A stretch of 64,000 nt of DNA from Diplolepis rosae (GCA_030998225.1 JAPYXD010000161.1:186001-250000); one strand, 5' to 3'. Positions 44,287-57,009 are shown, numbered from the stretch's first letter. Notes: a model not told the origin generated them from the sequence alone. Translations and numbers: made by a program.

Positions 44287-45558
44287 TTGGATCTATAACT
44301 TAATTCGTGCGATTTTTTTCAAAATTTGAACGCTTATTTAAGAAAAACATGTACAATAGTATTACTCAAAGTATTGCCCATCTGAAGTCATGACCTTTTC
44401 CCATCTTTTTGGCAATTTGTGGATTCTATCCCAAAAGAACTACGCCGGCTTGGCGGCCAAGAATAAATCAAGCCAATTTTTGTTACCCTGTTCTGATGTG
44501 AACCGTATTCCAGTGAGGGCGTTCTGCATCGACCGGGACGAATGGTAGTCAGAAGGGGCAAGGTCAGAGCTATAAGGCGGGTGGGGTAAAACTTCCTATC
44601 CACTGTTTTCCAAATAGTTCTTAACCGGAATAGCAACATGGGGCCGAGCGTTGTCATGATGGCGAATTATTGCCTTGTGTCTGGTCGCATATTCCGGGTG
44701 TTTTTCGGCTATTGGTCTCTTCAAACGGATTAATTGTGTTCGGTAGCGTTCTCCATTGATGGTTTCACCCGGTTTTAGCAGCTCATAATACAGCACACCC
44801 TTCTGATCCCACCAAATACAGAGCATTGCCTTCGCGCCATGGATATTCGGCTTCGCCGTTGATTTGGCTGGTTGGCCGGTTTTCACATATGATTTTTTGC
44901 GCTTGGGGTTGTCGTAATGCATCCATTTTCCTTCACCAGAAACAATCCGATGCAAAAATGACTTCTTTTTGTGGCGTCCCATCAGCATTTCCGACATGCA
45001 AAACCGCCTTTCAACGTCTCTCGGCTTGAGTTCATGTGGAACCCAATTTCCTTGCTTTTGAATGTATCCGGCTGCTTTCAAACGTTTTTAAATGGCTGCT
45101 TGAGTGACTCCCAAAGATTCTGCGAGCTCTTCTTGTATTTGGCAACAATCTTCATCGAGTAATGCTTCCAGTTCTTCATCTTCAAACTTTTTTGGCTGCC
45201 CAGGACGTTCTTCGACTTCCAAGCCAAAATAACCATTTTTAATTCGTGCAAACCACTTTTGGCACTTTCGCTCAGCTCATAAATTTCCACCAAAATACGA
45301 TGCCTTTCGGCAGAAGTTTTCTTCATATTAAAGTAATGAAGAAGAACTCCCCGCAAAAACACTTTTTCAGGCACAAAGTTCGACATATTTGAGTGAAAAA
45401 AAATTATTGTTGTTTACGCTTCAAATGAATGGCATATACTAAAAAAGACGCACAATGACAGTAGCTTTCCAACGCATGTTTGGAATATTGGAACGATGGA
45501 ATAATAATCAAGTTACCCCATCTCTTAGCAAACCGCAAGAATGAAGTTATAGATCCAA
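44287..45558 (-). mobile_element. Mariner element with intact ends
   Basis: A 1272-bp element with inverted ends TTGGATCTATAACTT and TA on each side (44285-44286, 45559-45560). The length fits mariner. It encodes a broken transposase on the minus strand. Confidence 0.9.
44345..45386 (-). pseudogene. Mariner transposase, frameshifted
   Basis: ATG at 45386 starts MSNFVPEKVFLRGVLLHYFN, the mariner N-terminal helix-turn-helix region. A frameshift soon after (near YELSESAK) leaves the rest of the DNA-binding part out of frame. From 45081: IQKQGNWVPHELKPRDVERR (the WVPHEL motif), SGEGKWMHYDN, and HHDNARPHVA, the second catalytic Asp. After another frameshift the third catalytic region (PYSSDLAPSDYH-like) is encoded at about 44550-44590. 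The first catalytic Asp position, TGDEKW in relatives, reads SGEGKW. Inactive. Confidence 0.85.
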
Positions 45559-46467
45559 TACATGTAAAGGTCCGACTCAGACGACGAGCTCTAAAGTCGT
45601 TGAGGGCAGAACAAAAACTCTAACCAGTGATCCCAGATCGTGGGAGCTGGCGGCCCCCACCACGCTCTCATGTGGGAGCACACACACAATCAAGCGCGCC
45701 GTGTCGGTGTGTCCCCCACTTCCTCGCTTCGATTTCACGCTTTCGTCTGTTGAGCCAAGATCGAAAATTATGTTTCTGTCGACTTCGTGTCAAAGTGGCG
45801 CGAAGCAGACGACAAATTTAAAATCACCAAATTTATCATTTAGGATATTACCTTTCTTTCTTTGATATTTCCAAAAACATTCACTTAAAATGAATATCTA
45901 AACATTTTATTTTAAATTTTAGGATGATTTAAAGACTCAAGAGGTGATTTTCTATTAAAATTTAAACTCAATAAATTTTCAAAGTTTCAAAACAAAATAA
46001 TATCAATTTCAATATTTTTTAGCTGTGCAAATCAAATAGTTCAATTAGAAAATTATGTAGAGAATATGATATATTAAAGAATGGTAAAATATGATATTGC
46101 AGTTTAAAAAATAAAATATTAAAATACTTAAGTAATACATAAATTATATCTAGTTATACACTCGAAATTACACGATAGAGTTTCTTCTTTGGTATGAGGC
46201 AACATTGAAAAAAATTTCATTCAAATAAAATACTCAGAAAACTTTTTAAAATACGTAATATTATTCACATATGAATTTTATTATAAAACTGTGAATAAAA
46301 GGTTTCAGTATTCAAATAACCAAAATCACATCTAAATTTGCATACGAAATTACACTTTACGATTTCTCTTATATAAAATACAAATATTTATTTCAAATAA
46401 AATAGTTTTTAAAAAATTTTGTAGTACGTGAATCAACTATATCAATTAAAAAAATAAATGGAAAATA

Positions 46468-46579
46468 GATTTCAAATTAATTAGGAGCAGTCGACCGGCA
46501 ATCGAAAGACCTGGGCTCAAATTCCAGCGCAGTTGAAAGCGTCTTTTTTCCATAGAAAGATTTACAAATTCTTTAATAT
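46468..46579 (+). mobile_element. Short SINE copy with 14-bp target duplication
   Basis: Flanked by ATAAATGGAAAATA at 46454-46467 and 46580-46593. The opposite arm of the palindrome has the single uninterrupted site near 48865. The copy keeps the first 15 bp of the family, the B-box half of the tRNA-like part and the AAAGATTTACAAATTCTTTA tail. Confidence 0.85.
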
Positions 46580-46671
46580 ATAAATGGAAAATATATATTT
46601 TTTTTAAATAAGAAATCAAGGTTAAAAATCTACGTTCCTAATTACATGGTGATAGTAGATGAAAATTCTAT

Positions 46672-47580
46672 ACGATGTTGTTGTTAATAATTGGCTTTAG
46701 GGTCCAGAAATGATATCTCAGGAAGTCACATACTTTCAAACATTCCAAATCTAATGGGAGTCCTCATCAGTGATCTTTATTTCTAATATTTTAAAACAGT
46801 GGATAAAATATTGCACATCCCTTTTTTGGAATAAACTTAAAAATGTAAAATATCCTGAGAAAATTTACATAAAATTGTACAGAAAACATTGGCAAATTAT
46901 CTAAAAACTTCCTTAGGAATAAAAAAAAATTTCTAGCACATAACTCTGATGTAAATCAACTAAAAAGTAGTATATATTTGTGTCGAAATGCTACTGATGA
47001 TATAGATGTAAGTACATATGTAGTATAAAATTACAAAGAATTATTTATGAAAATTAGCTTAGAATTGCTAATACGAATTCTACACTGTTAGAATTTTCTA
47101 CCGCAATTTCCCAGAACATGTGAGTGGAGTTTTATTCAGCTACAGCCTCCCAAAATTTAGACAGAATTTCAGGAAATTCTGTTACTTTTTAGTAAATTTA
47201 TAAAAACAATTTTTTTATTAAACTTCAGTTCCAAAGTGTTGAATATTCTATATATGTTTACCTGGAAATACTGATACTTGTAATAGGAATAATTTTACGT
47301 TTTGGTAACTGAAGTTCAATGCACTCACATGCAACTGAAAATTCATCCACATGCAATTGAAACTCAGTTACAGTTACACAATTTTATGATAATTTTATAA
47401 AAGTTCTGTTACAGTTTGGTAGTTTTTAAGATATATTTTTTGAAAATTCAGTTGAGCTCTATAATATTAAGAAAACTTTGTTTTTATGTATATATGAAGC
47501 TTCAGTACATTTTTTCCAATTTCAAGTTCTCATTTTACGTTTTAGTGGCTTATACGATAGACTTTTTAATGAAAAAAAGA
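46672..47580. other. Extra segment in left arm of palindrome
   Basis: Present only in the left arm. AT-rich, no gene. Either an insertion or the remains of sequence deleted from the right arm; no target duplication was recognised. Confidence 0.5.
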
Positions 47581-49708
47581 AATGCTTTACACAAAAGCAA
47601 AATTTTCTAATTGATGCAGTTGATCAAATTTTTAAACCCAAAATATGTTTTAATTAATATATTGATTTAAGTCTTCAAATATTTATTGACTTTGAATTTT
47701 ACTGGGAATTTTCCAAGAATTTCACATAATCTTAAAAATTTTTTTATTAGGCGAATGTTTTTACAAATATCAATAAAATTCCATAGTCATTAAATGTTTA
47801 AAATTTCAAGTTGAGGTATTGATTGTAAATTCAGTAGCTTTGTTAGTTAACTATTTTAATCAGAAAATTCTTCATTTTCGTAGATTTTTCAATTTTTTAA
47901 TTAAAAATTTATGCATAGGCCACAAAAACGTGAAGTGAAAATTTTGAATCACCAGTTACAATTTCTAGGCAACAAAAATGTTAATTCGATTGTGTAGGGT
48001 CCTAGCTGTTCGATAAAATCGATTAAAAAAATTTTTAGAAGTACAGGGGTTTGAACTCGCATTTGCTGCATATCAGCCAATTACCTTGATCATTCTAATA
48101 CGATCGTTATTGAATACTATTAATTTACGGACATTATATAATTAGGACGACATGTTTTTCCAAATTTCTGAAAAAAGATTATTTATACATGGCATTCAAA
48201 GAAATATTCTTTAGATTTGGCTACAATCTTGCATACAATGTTATATATTATATAATTAGAACTATTTTTTTTCGCGTTCGTCTTATTGCATATTTTTGAA
48301 AAAATGGATCAGCACCTGATTACTGACAGGGCAAAACAGCTAGGGCCCTACCACAATCGAATTAAATTTTCTGTTGCCTAGAAATTGTGGCTGATGATTC
48401 CAAATTTTCACCTCACGTTTTTGTGGCCTATGCATAAATTTTTAATTAAAAAGTTGAAAAAATCTACGAAAATGAAGAATTTTCTGATTAAAATAGTTAA
48501 TTAAAAAGCAACTAAATTCCCAATCAATACCTTAACTTGAAACTTTAAACATTTATTGACTACGGAATTTTATTGATATATCTGAAAAGCATTCGCCTAA
48601 TATAAACATTTTTGAGATTATGTGAAATTCTTGGAAAATTTTAAATTAATAAATCTTTGAAGCTTTAAATTAATATATTAATTAAAGCATGTTTCGGTTT
48701 TATAAATTTGATCAACTGCATCAATTAGAAAATTTTGCTTATGTGTTTGCTTTTTTTGATTGATTGAAATGAGAACATTTTTATCTACTATCACCATGTA
48801 ATTAAGAAAGTAGATTTTTAACCTTAATTTCTTATTACTTATTTTTTTTAAATAAAATATTTTCCATTTAATTTTTTAATTGATATAGTTGATTCACGTA
48901 CTACAAAATTTTTTAAAAACTATTTTATTTGAAATAAATATTTGTATTTTATATAAGAGAAATCGTAAAGTGTAATTTCGTATGCAAATTTAGATGTGAT
49001 TTTGGTTTTTTGAATACTGAAACCTTTTATTCACAGTTTTATAATAAAATTCATATGTGAATAATATTACGTATTTTAAAAAGTTTTCTGAGTATTTTAT
49101 TTGAATGAAATTTTTTTCAATGTTGCCTCATACCAAAGAAGAAACTCTATCGTGTAATTTCGAGTGTATAACTAGATATAATTTATGTATTACTTAAGTA
49201 TTTTAATATTTTATTTTTTAAACTGCAATATCATATTTTACCATTCCTTAATATATAATATTCTCTACATAATTTTCTAATTGAACTATTTGATTTGCAC
49301 AGCTAAAAAATATTGAAATTGATATTATTTTGTTTTGAAACTTTGAAAATTTATTGAGTTTAAATTTTAATAGAAAATCATCTCTTGAGTCTTTAAATCA
49401 TCCTAAAATTTAAAATAAAATGTTTAGATATTCATTTTAAGTGAATGTTTTTGGAAATATCAAAGAAAGAAAGGTAATATCCTAAATGATAAATTTGGTG
49501 ATTTTAAATTTGTCGTCTGCTTCGCGCCACTTTGACACGAAGTCGACAGAAACATAATTTTCGATCTTGGCTCAACAGACGAAAGCGTGAAATCGAAGCG
49601 AGGAAGTGGGGGACACACCGACACGGCGCGCTTGATTGTGTGTGTGCTCCCACATGGGAGCGTGGTGGGGGCCGCCAGCTCCCACGATCTGGGATCACTG
49701 TCTCTAAC

Positions 49709-50365
49709 TTGAAAATCCGGTAGCAATAGATGAGCAGCAATCGATGATGCCATTGGCACTTACAATTTTGTGTTTAATAGGAATACCGAGTACTTTCATT
49801 GGACGATAACAATTAATCTGAAAACTATTGGCAACACCCACGAAGGCCACATCTTGTCGGCATTCTTCGAAGGGTCAGGCTGACCTGACGAGAGTGTATG
49901 TATAAAGGATGACTATAAAATTACGCTTCTTTGAATACTTGGTTTTCTCTTCTTTCACAAATAGACTCAATATAAGGATTAAAGTAAATTGGTACTTGAG
50001 AGGTTGGAGAAGGTACTGAATTTGGATTGATTGAACGAAGCTTACAATTTTGTTTTTGAAAGTAATAAATGGATAGGAAACCAGATGTACTGCTACGTAA
50101 TAAATTACAATTTTAAGACTATCCATAAAATCCGGTACAAAGAGACGAGGGAAACTAAAATCTATAGGAAATGTGTTAACACAGGACTCAACATCCTGGC
50201 CCCGTTGAACGAACAGCATTGAAAATTGATAGTTAAAATTAATAATTACGCACACCATGAACTTAAGTCGAATACATTGTTACAAGTAGATTTAGAAATA
50301 ATATACCTAAATGACAAGAAAGTAAAAAATAAAATTGCGCTGACTAAATACGGTATGTCTAATTG
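49709..50365. other. Intergenic or BEL-derived, no gene recognised
   Basis: Lies beyond the C-terminus of the BEL fragment and may contain its LTR; no LTR pair could be shown. Confidence 0.35.
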
Positions 50366-50625
50366 ACATTTTGTTCGAAAATCGGAAGTGGATACAGTCG
50401 TGGAACGCTGCGCTTGTAAACTCCTGCGTTTGTTCGCACCGTTACAATTCGAACAATTCCATCTTGCCCTGGGTGCACTTCCACGATGCGCCCTAGCCTC
50501 CAATCCATGGGTGGGAGATTGTCCTCTTTCAGGACGACGAGAGTGCCGACCTTGATGATATCTTGATTACTGGTTGATTGCCATTTACTGCGGCCAATCA
50601 TTTGGTGCAGATACTCTTTCTGCTT
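50366..50625 (-). pseudogene. BEL/Pao integrase C-terminal domain fragment
   Basis: The minus strand reads KQKEYLHQMIGRSKWQST, then GTLVVLKEDNLPPMDWRLGR, IVEVHPGQDGIVRIVTVRTN and SVPRLYPLP, the C-terminal domain after the BEL integrase (DUF5641 type). It resembles 17520-17730 but belongs to a different lineage. The upstream part of the gene is cut off where piggyBac sequence begins. Confidence 0.8.
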
Positions 50626-50639
50626 TTTGCATTTAATTT

Positions 50640-51899
50640 TCTTATTGATTAGTTGAATAAGAAAAGTGAGTAATTTTGATAAAGTTAAAATGAGTGATTC
50701 TGAAGAAGAATATGAAGGAGGTGAAATTCCATCAGGCAACGAATCTGTCGATGGGCATGACATCAGCGATGATGAAGATTGTGAGCTGAATGTAGGCATT
50801 GGATGGCATTCTGCTAATTATTCTCGTAGGTTCGAAGACACTCAAGATTTGTCAAATGAAACTTGGTCAAATCAGTCTTTGCCGTACAATGAGTTACTTT
50901 TCACACAGAATGATGGACGAAAGAATATTCCAGATACTGTCAAAACACCTGGAGACATTTTCTTGATGCTCTTATCAACAGAAAATATTGAGCTTATGGT
51001 TCAACAAACAAATCTGTATTATCAACAGAATAAAAATAAGAATGAAGTTCTCGTAACTGCAGAGGAGATAAAGAAATTTATTGGAGTGAACATAATGATG
51101 GGTATCAAACGTTTACCATCTTATCGTAATTATTGGTCCTCAATTCCTCAGTTGAATGATGCTTACATAAGTTCGACAATGCCGGTCAAGAGATTCTCTT
51201 TCTTGCTCAGTAATCTACATTTTAATGATCAGATTTGATGATTACTTTGTTGAAAGATGGAATTTTAGCCTGTGGAACAATTAGGAAGGACAGAAAATGT
51301 CTTCCCAAAAATCAAGGAAAAAAGAAAGACATGAAGAAGGGAGACAGCGAATACCGTACGTCATATGGGGGGATCAGATGGTTGAAATGGGTAGACGAAA
51401 AACCATTTCAATTTTTATCAAATTTTCATGATCCATCTGCTTTGTCTGAGGTAGAGAGGACAAAAAGATGGTTCACTAAAGACTATAGCTTGCCCTCAAA
51501 TGGCGAAGGATTATCGTTATATGGGATGTGTTGATAAGTCAGATCAGATGAAATTATTCTATGAAATAACAAGAAAAAGCAAAAAGTGGTGGCACCGTTT
51601 ACTGTGGCACTTCATAGATGTAACTCTTGTCAACTCCTTTATAATTTTAAAATTACTCAATCCCAATAAAGATTTAAAATTGAAAGACTATCGATTATCA
51701 GTTGTAGATGAGCTCATAGGAATAAATTGCCAAAAGAAACGGGGAAGACCATGTACAAATATACCCAGTATCCCTGCTACAAAAAAAGTTAAAACACCTG
51801 AAAATATGACTTCAGATTCATAATCAGCGACCCCAAAAACCCTTATAGACACTTTCATGTCTGGAGTACGTGCAGCAGAAAAATGTGCCCCTGAAAGGG
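50640..51899 (+). mobile_element. piggyBac element, internally deleted
   Basis: The right end TGCCCCTGAAAGGG is followed by TTAA (51900-51903). The matching left end (TTAACCC...) was not found; sequence passes directly from a BEL fragment into the transposase leader. Probably a left-truncated element. Confidence 0.75.
50690..51823 (+). pseudogene. piggyBac transposase with central deletion
   Basis: ATG at 50690 begins an acidic N-terminus (MSDSEEEYEGG, DISDDEDCEL). It goes on with KTPGDIFLMLLSTENIELM, FIGVNIMMGIKRLPSYRNYW and SSTMPVKRFSFLLSNLHFND, the conserved first half of the DDE_Tnp_1_7 domain, to a stop at 51236. About 200 residues with the first two catalytic Asp are missing. Then GILACGTIRKDRKCLP, IRWLKWVDEKPFQFLSNFHD (region of the third Asp) and, after a frameshift, MGCVDKSDQMKLFYEITRKS and KWWHRLLWHFIDVTLVNSFI. 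It ends at 51823 without a clear C-terminal Cys-rich finger. Confidence 0.87.
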
Positions 51900-51903
51900 T
51901 TAA

Positions 51904-53354
51904 GAAAAAGGACAGCTTTGTACTCGAGAGAGGCATTGCAAGAGTTTTTTAAACCTTACCTCGCTCCACTTACCAACAAATCTACTTTGAAGCCTTGGGC
52001 TCCAAGGGACATCGTAGATTGTTGTTAATTTTTCTAATCGTACCTAAATACCTAATCCGAAAACGGGAGAAGCTTTCGTGTAATTGCTCGTGATAAGGGA
52101 TATACCACAACAGGAATAAATGATGATATACAATCAGAACGATTATATGAATATCACTGATTATGACTGATATTTCTGTGTGGGGTTTTTTTTCGTGATA
52201 GATTTTGTCTTTTTTATCGTCTTTTAAGTCATGGGATTGTGTGAATTTTTGAAGCTATGATTATGGAAATGCTGCTCGCTCAAAACAACTTTATTTTCAG
52301 GTGGAAGTCCTCCTTTCCGAACCACTTCGAAAGATTATTTAAACGCCTTAAAGAGAAACGCAAATTTTTATTTTTTTCGTCTCATTTTCTACTTACAGAA
52401 AATCCGGGAGACTAAAGCGAATATAGTTTTTTAAATCAAACGCATCTTTACGGTCGCATCAATTGGCTCCACGCGAATACAAAAAAGGGATAATCGTGAG
52501 TTATACTTTTATTTATTGAGGGAAAATTTGTTGAAACGCTCCACCTTCATGTATGTCCCCTTTGAGATTTAAATATTGAAAGTTGAATAAAACATAAAAA
52601 TTGATGTTTTCTTTTCAAAGTCCGAAAATTCCATGAGCAAAAATCCAAGACTTAGAATTAAAATTGTGAAAAATTGATATTCTCACGAAATTCAAAATTA
52701 ATAAGAAAATTTTTAGAGATAGATAATGAGAAGTTGCAATGAATAAGAAATTGCAAGACCAATATTATGAAAAAATACTCTAAGACCAATATTTTCTAAC
52801 GAAAGTTTCGAAAATAAATAAAATATTTAATGTTTAACATATGTGGAATGTTTTATTAGTATCGTGGGAAAATTTTGGAAGAAACTACACGGAGAAACAT
52901 AGAAAGCAGTAGAAAAGGATTGATTACTTGAAATTGTTTTGAAAAAACTTACATTTGGTTCTTTCCAAGTGATTCCTAGGTAAACAGAAGAGTGTTAGGT
53001 CGCACACTTTTTAGTAAACAATCCTATTTTCCTGATCTTTATTTTGCTCCGTATAAAATTTTTTTCTAGATCACGAGACCCACTTCTTAAATGCCCTTAA
53101 GAGAGATTTGTCTTCAAGAGCTACTAAATTTCAAATTCTGACTGTGTAAATTAAAGTCAAAAGACGAATTTCACCGCGTTAAAGTTCTATTAAAACCCCC
53201 AAAAGAGAATTTTCGTTCAACCGGCATTGAAATATATAGATGATCCTATTATTCTGATCAAACACGGATCCAGGGAAGGGATAAAGGGTGCGTGACCCCC
53301 CCCCCCCCATTTTAGGTTATTACATAGATTCACAAAGTATGAAAGGTAGAAAAA
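51904..53354. other. Intergenic, no gene recognised
   Basis: AT-rich; a C14 homopolymer at about 53297. No coding homology seen. Confidence 0.4.
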
Positions 53355-53978
53355 TATTTTATGTGCCACTGGCACCCAAACTCGTTTTTTCGCTACAATT
53401 AACAGTAGCGCAATGTAGTATATTGCGCTACAGAGGAATGAAATGTAAAAATTGAACTGCGCATGCATCTATAGCCATGCAACGGAGCACAATCTTCTTC
53501 TTATTCTTCTTCTTCTTCGTACAGCGTTAGCACCTTACTGGCAAAGCCTTGTACATTCGAACTGCGCATGCGTCTATTAAAATCCATTACTACTACACAA
53601 GATCGATAAAATCAAAATGGCCGGAACTAGTCGTGACATATGAAGTGTAATTACTAGCGCCGCAAACAACTACAATACTAGATTAGATTCGAGTGTATGC
53701 ATAAAAACTCGTATACGCAACGAAGTCACATAAAATAGAATTCGTGCCAATGCACACAATTCCGGAAATTACGAGACTCGCGCTAATGCTCGCAGGACTG
53801 ATCGCGCCTCGGCTTCGTCTCGGCTTTGTCTCGGCTTCGATCTCCTGCTAGCATTGTCGGTCGTCACGCAATAACCCTCATTGTGCGCCTAGGCACGTAA
53901 TATACTATTGTCGATTCGCTTTTGTCTCATCCCATAATTGTTATTAGATTGCAATATGTGTATATTTATTTTTATTAA

Positions 53979-54497
53979 GGTGGCTTGAGCGTTTTTGAAA
54001 AAAATTACAGATTGCTCTGAAACTTAGAGATTATCTTAATAAAATATGCTAGATTCATTTGGAAAAAAGAAATACCGTGGTTGACGATGTCAATGCCGAA
54101 AAAATCGCTACCGAAAAAATGTCAGTTTAACACTTAGTCTTATGGGATTCCTCATCAAAATCGGCGAAACTCCGGAACAAAACACAAGTCCCCATAAATC
54201 AAATATAAAATAGTACTTTCGATTTCGAGGAATCTATTAGTATTATAAAAACAAAGGGTTGACGACTTCAATCAAGAGAAAATTGCGAGAAAAGTACAGA
54301 ATATAAAAAACCGCTTCGAGGTGAAACTAATAAATTTTTACTTTTTTCAGGGGACATTTCCGTGATTTCTTACCCTTCTACTCACATGTAACTATAATAC
54401 ATATGATTATTAAAAAAATAAGTAGCAATGAGCATTCATGTAACACGTGCTCCCACGGTGCCCCTCACTTCATACGACACCAAACGCTCAAGCCACC
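53979..54497. mobile_element. TTAA-flanked MITE, family G
   Basis: A 519-bp element with ends GGTGGCTTGAGCGTTT (left) and the perfect inverse on the right, flanked by TTAA (53975-53978, 54498-54501). Non-coding. Nested in the foldback element. Confidence 0.85.
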
Positions 54498-54501
54498 TTA
54501 A

Positions 54502-54900
54502 GTATGAAATAATCAAAATCTGAATGAAACTATTTTTCAAAAGTATTTTATAAAAAAATTCAATTTTGTAATTATTTTCAACAATTGTAATTAGTTCTTC
54601 TTTTTCCTTGTCAGTAGTTAGCCTTTAAGCCAAATTTTAGTCCTCTCTGCATAATTAATATCAGGAAGTAAATCAATGATTTTTTAAAATTATTGTGAAA
54701 AAGAAAATAGTTACGCTTGTGAACATAGAGAAATAAAGTAATATAAAATTTATTACTGATAGCTTTCAGGCCTTGGTCCATCTTCTTCGACATAGTATCT
54801 TGCCATCTTGTAAATCTTTCTATTATAATGAACATCCACAATTCGTTTTTGTTCCCAGAATGCAAATTCTTTATCTGAACTTAGGTTACAATAGTATATT
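54502..54900. other. Spacer of foldback element
   Basis: AT-rich, no gene recognised. Confidence 0.35.
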
Positions 54901-55876
54901 ATTTGCCTAGGCGCATAATGGGGATTATCACGCGACGAGCGGCAATGCTCGCAGGAGATTAAAGCCAAGGCGTAATCGAGGCGTAGGTGAGGCGTAGTCG
55001 AGGCGTATCCGAGACGTAGCTGAGGCAAAGCTGAGACGTAGCTGAGGCAAAGCCGAGACGAATCCGAGGCGCGATCAGTCCTGCGAGCATTTTAAGCAAG
55101 TCTCGTAATTACTCGAATTGTGTGCATTGGCATATATTCTATTTTATGTCACTCGAATCTAATCTAGTATTCATCATGATTCTCGTCCATTGCACTTGAT
55201 ATTTCGCGACTAGTTCCGGCCATTTTGATGTTCTCGATCTTGTGTAGTAGTAGCGTATTGTAACAGAGCATGCACAGTTCAAATGTACAAGGCATTGTCA
55301 GTACGGTGCCAACGCTGTACGAAGAAGAAGAAGAATAAGAAGAAGATTACGCTCCGCTGTATGGTTATAGGCACGTGCGCAGTTCAATTTTTACATTACA
55401 TTCCTCTGTACCGTAATACACAACATTACGCTACTTTAAACTGTAGCGTAAAAACGAGTTTACGCACCTGAGGCACATAAAAATATAAATCTAAATTTAA
55501 AATAAACTTAACAAGTGAGAGAAAGAGAATAAAGAACTTGTCTTATTTTTCACATTCTCATTACATATGATAAGGCACTAGGTTTGTGCAAAATTCGACG
55601 TACTTCTTTGCAACAAACATCTGACAAAAAACTAAAAAATTAAGCCAATTTCGATATTTTCGAAAATTACTTTTGGAAACATTCATAACTTTTGATCACG
55701 GTTTCTGGTAGTAGTAAAAGTATTCTAAAAATTATTTTAACGGTAATTTTGTATGCAACAAAATTTAGAAAAGTAATAGAATTTTAAAATTTTATGAAAC
55801 ATAAAATCAAATTTAATTTTCCTATCAACTTATACGAGATACGAAAAAAAGTTAAGAAGAAAAATTGTTTGCTTAA

Positions 55877-56231
55877 CCTTTTAGCTGCGGGGAAATTTTA
55901 GTACAAATCGACCTCTTATAAAATGCAAATTTATACATAAAATCACTGGATATCTCAGGTAGAGTCCCCGACCTGACTGCTGGTCGATATATCGACCAGC
56001 CTCGCAGGCAACGTAAAGTGCAATGTAAAAAATGTGTCTCATTTGTCATGAAGGTTTGAGAGAGTATTTCTATGTAATTTCACGCGCTGAATGTGAAAAA
56101 AATAGTAAAAAAATTCGAGGGATTTAAAAACTATTTTTTACGTATTGAAAACATCAAATTTTGTCTAAAAGCACTAAAAATTGTGTGCCTCTTGAGTTGT
56201 CGATATATCGACCACCCCCGCAGCTAAAAGG
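55877..56231. mobile_element. TTAA-type MITE, family H
   Basis: A 355-bp element with perfect inverted ends CCTTTTAGCTGCGGGG, flanked by TTAA on the left (55873-55876) and TGAA on the right (56232-56235). Inside are palindromes GGTCGATATATCGACC at 55983 and GTCGATATATCGACC near 56199. It interrupts a satellite monomer. Part of its interior is found at 18113-18190. piggyBac-like origin is inference. Confidence 0.75.
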
Positions 56232-57009
56232 TGAAGAAAGGTCTACAAATATTCGTTTGGACATTTTGTAATAAGATGTACATATATTTTTTTTTTAGTT
56301 GAATAAAAATCGTTTATAAAATCTTTTTCAACCTAACTGTACAACGTAACAAAAAAAACCTAAGAATAAAATTACTCATCTAAAAGAAATTAAAAATTTA
56401 ATCTGGATTATTTTACGAAATAAGGCATAATTTTCATTTTAACTTCAAAAGATGCTATTGAAAATAAATGAAATTCATTTTTTGACTAAAATATGAGAGT
56501 TGTGAAAAAATGTCACAAACAGGAGTTATTCTCCTGGGAAAATGTTACAAGTACGAATCGGGAAATCTTTTGATAGCTTACATCGTTTCCGTTTTATTTA
56601 GTTCAGAAATGAAAAATTCAATTGAAAAATCAGTTGAACTAAAACCATTTTGCCATAAATCCATAAGTATTGACAAAATCTATGAAGTTTTCGATCATCC
56701 CCCTTGCAGTGTTGTACATGTCACTTAGTAAAAGACCCTTGATGACCCAATAACTGTCCCAGTAGTAGTATTCTTCAAGAATTCATTCAAGTATTTATTT
56801 TATCTAGTGATCTGGACACTTTAATTGGAAATTAATATTGATTTTATATCTTACCCAAGGAAGAATTGGACAGACGGTCCAAAAGAAGTTTGTTGAAGCT
56901 ACCATTTTATCAGTTTCACATTTTGAATATTATTTCATTGTGCTTTTTACATTCTCATCATGGATGAGAAGGTATTGGTTTTATGTGAAAAATGACTTTC
57001 GAAATTTTC

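Larger units (their letters stand above)
45625..49700. mobile_element. hAT-like giant palindromic element
   Basis: A 4076-bp insert with ends CAGTGATCCCAGATCGTGGG on both sides (inverted) and 8-bp flanks ACTCTAAC / TCTCTAAC, a near-perfect hAT-type duplication. Almost the whole element folds on itself: 45625-46671 pairs with 48775-49700, and 47580-48020 pairs with 48340-48740, leaving a spacer of about 320 bp. The left arm has an extra segment of about 900 bp (46672-47580) and a SINE. GC-rich for the first 230 bp at each end, then very AT-rich. No transposase. Long open frames at its ends are mirror images and not genes. Confidence 0.85.
53355..55485. mobile_element. Foldback element with GC-rich pseudo-tandem arms
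   Basis: Inverted arms of about 550 bp: TATGTGCCACTGGCACCCAA at 53359 pairs with the inverted CGCACCTGAGGCACATA near 55463. Inner landmarks in both arms are CTTCTTCTTATTCTTCTTCT, ACAGCGTTAGCACC, GCGCATGC and a region built of repeated GAGGCGTAG/CTACGCCTC units (53805-53860; 54965-55070). The right arm has more units than the left. The spacer holds a TTAA-flanked MITE (53979-54497). Fragments occur at 20405-20560. No transposase, and the target duplication is unclear. Confidence 0.8.

Noticed and set aside
45627..45821. Mirror-image open frames at 45627-45821 and 49504-49740
   Set aside because: Same sequence in the two GC-rich arms of the palindrome; no protein motif.
50031..50222. Open frames on both strands between the hAT-like element and the BEL fragment
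   Set aside because: No motif; probably chance frames in BEL-derived or intergenic sequence.
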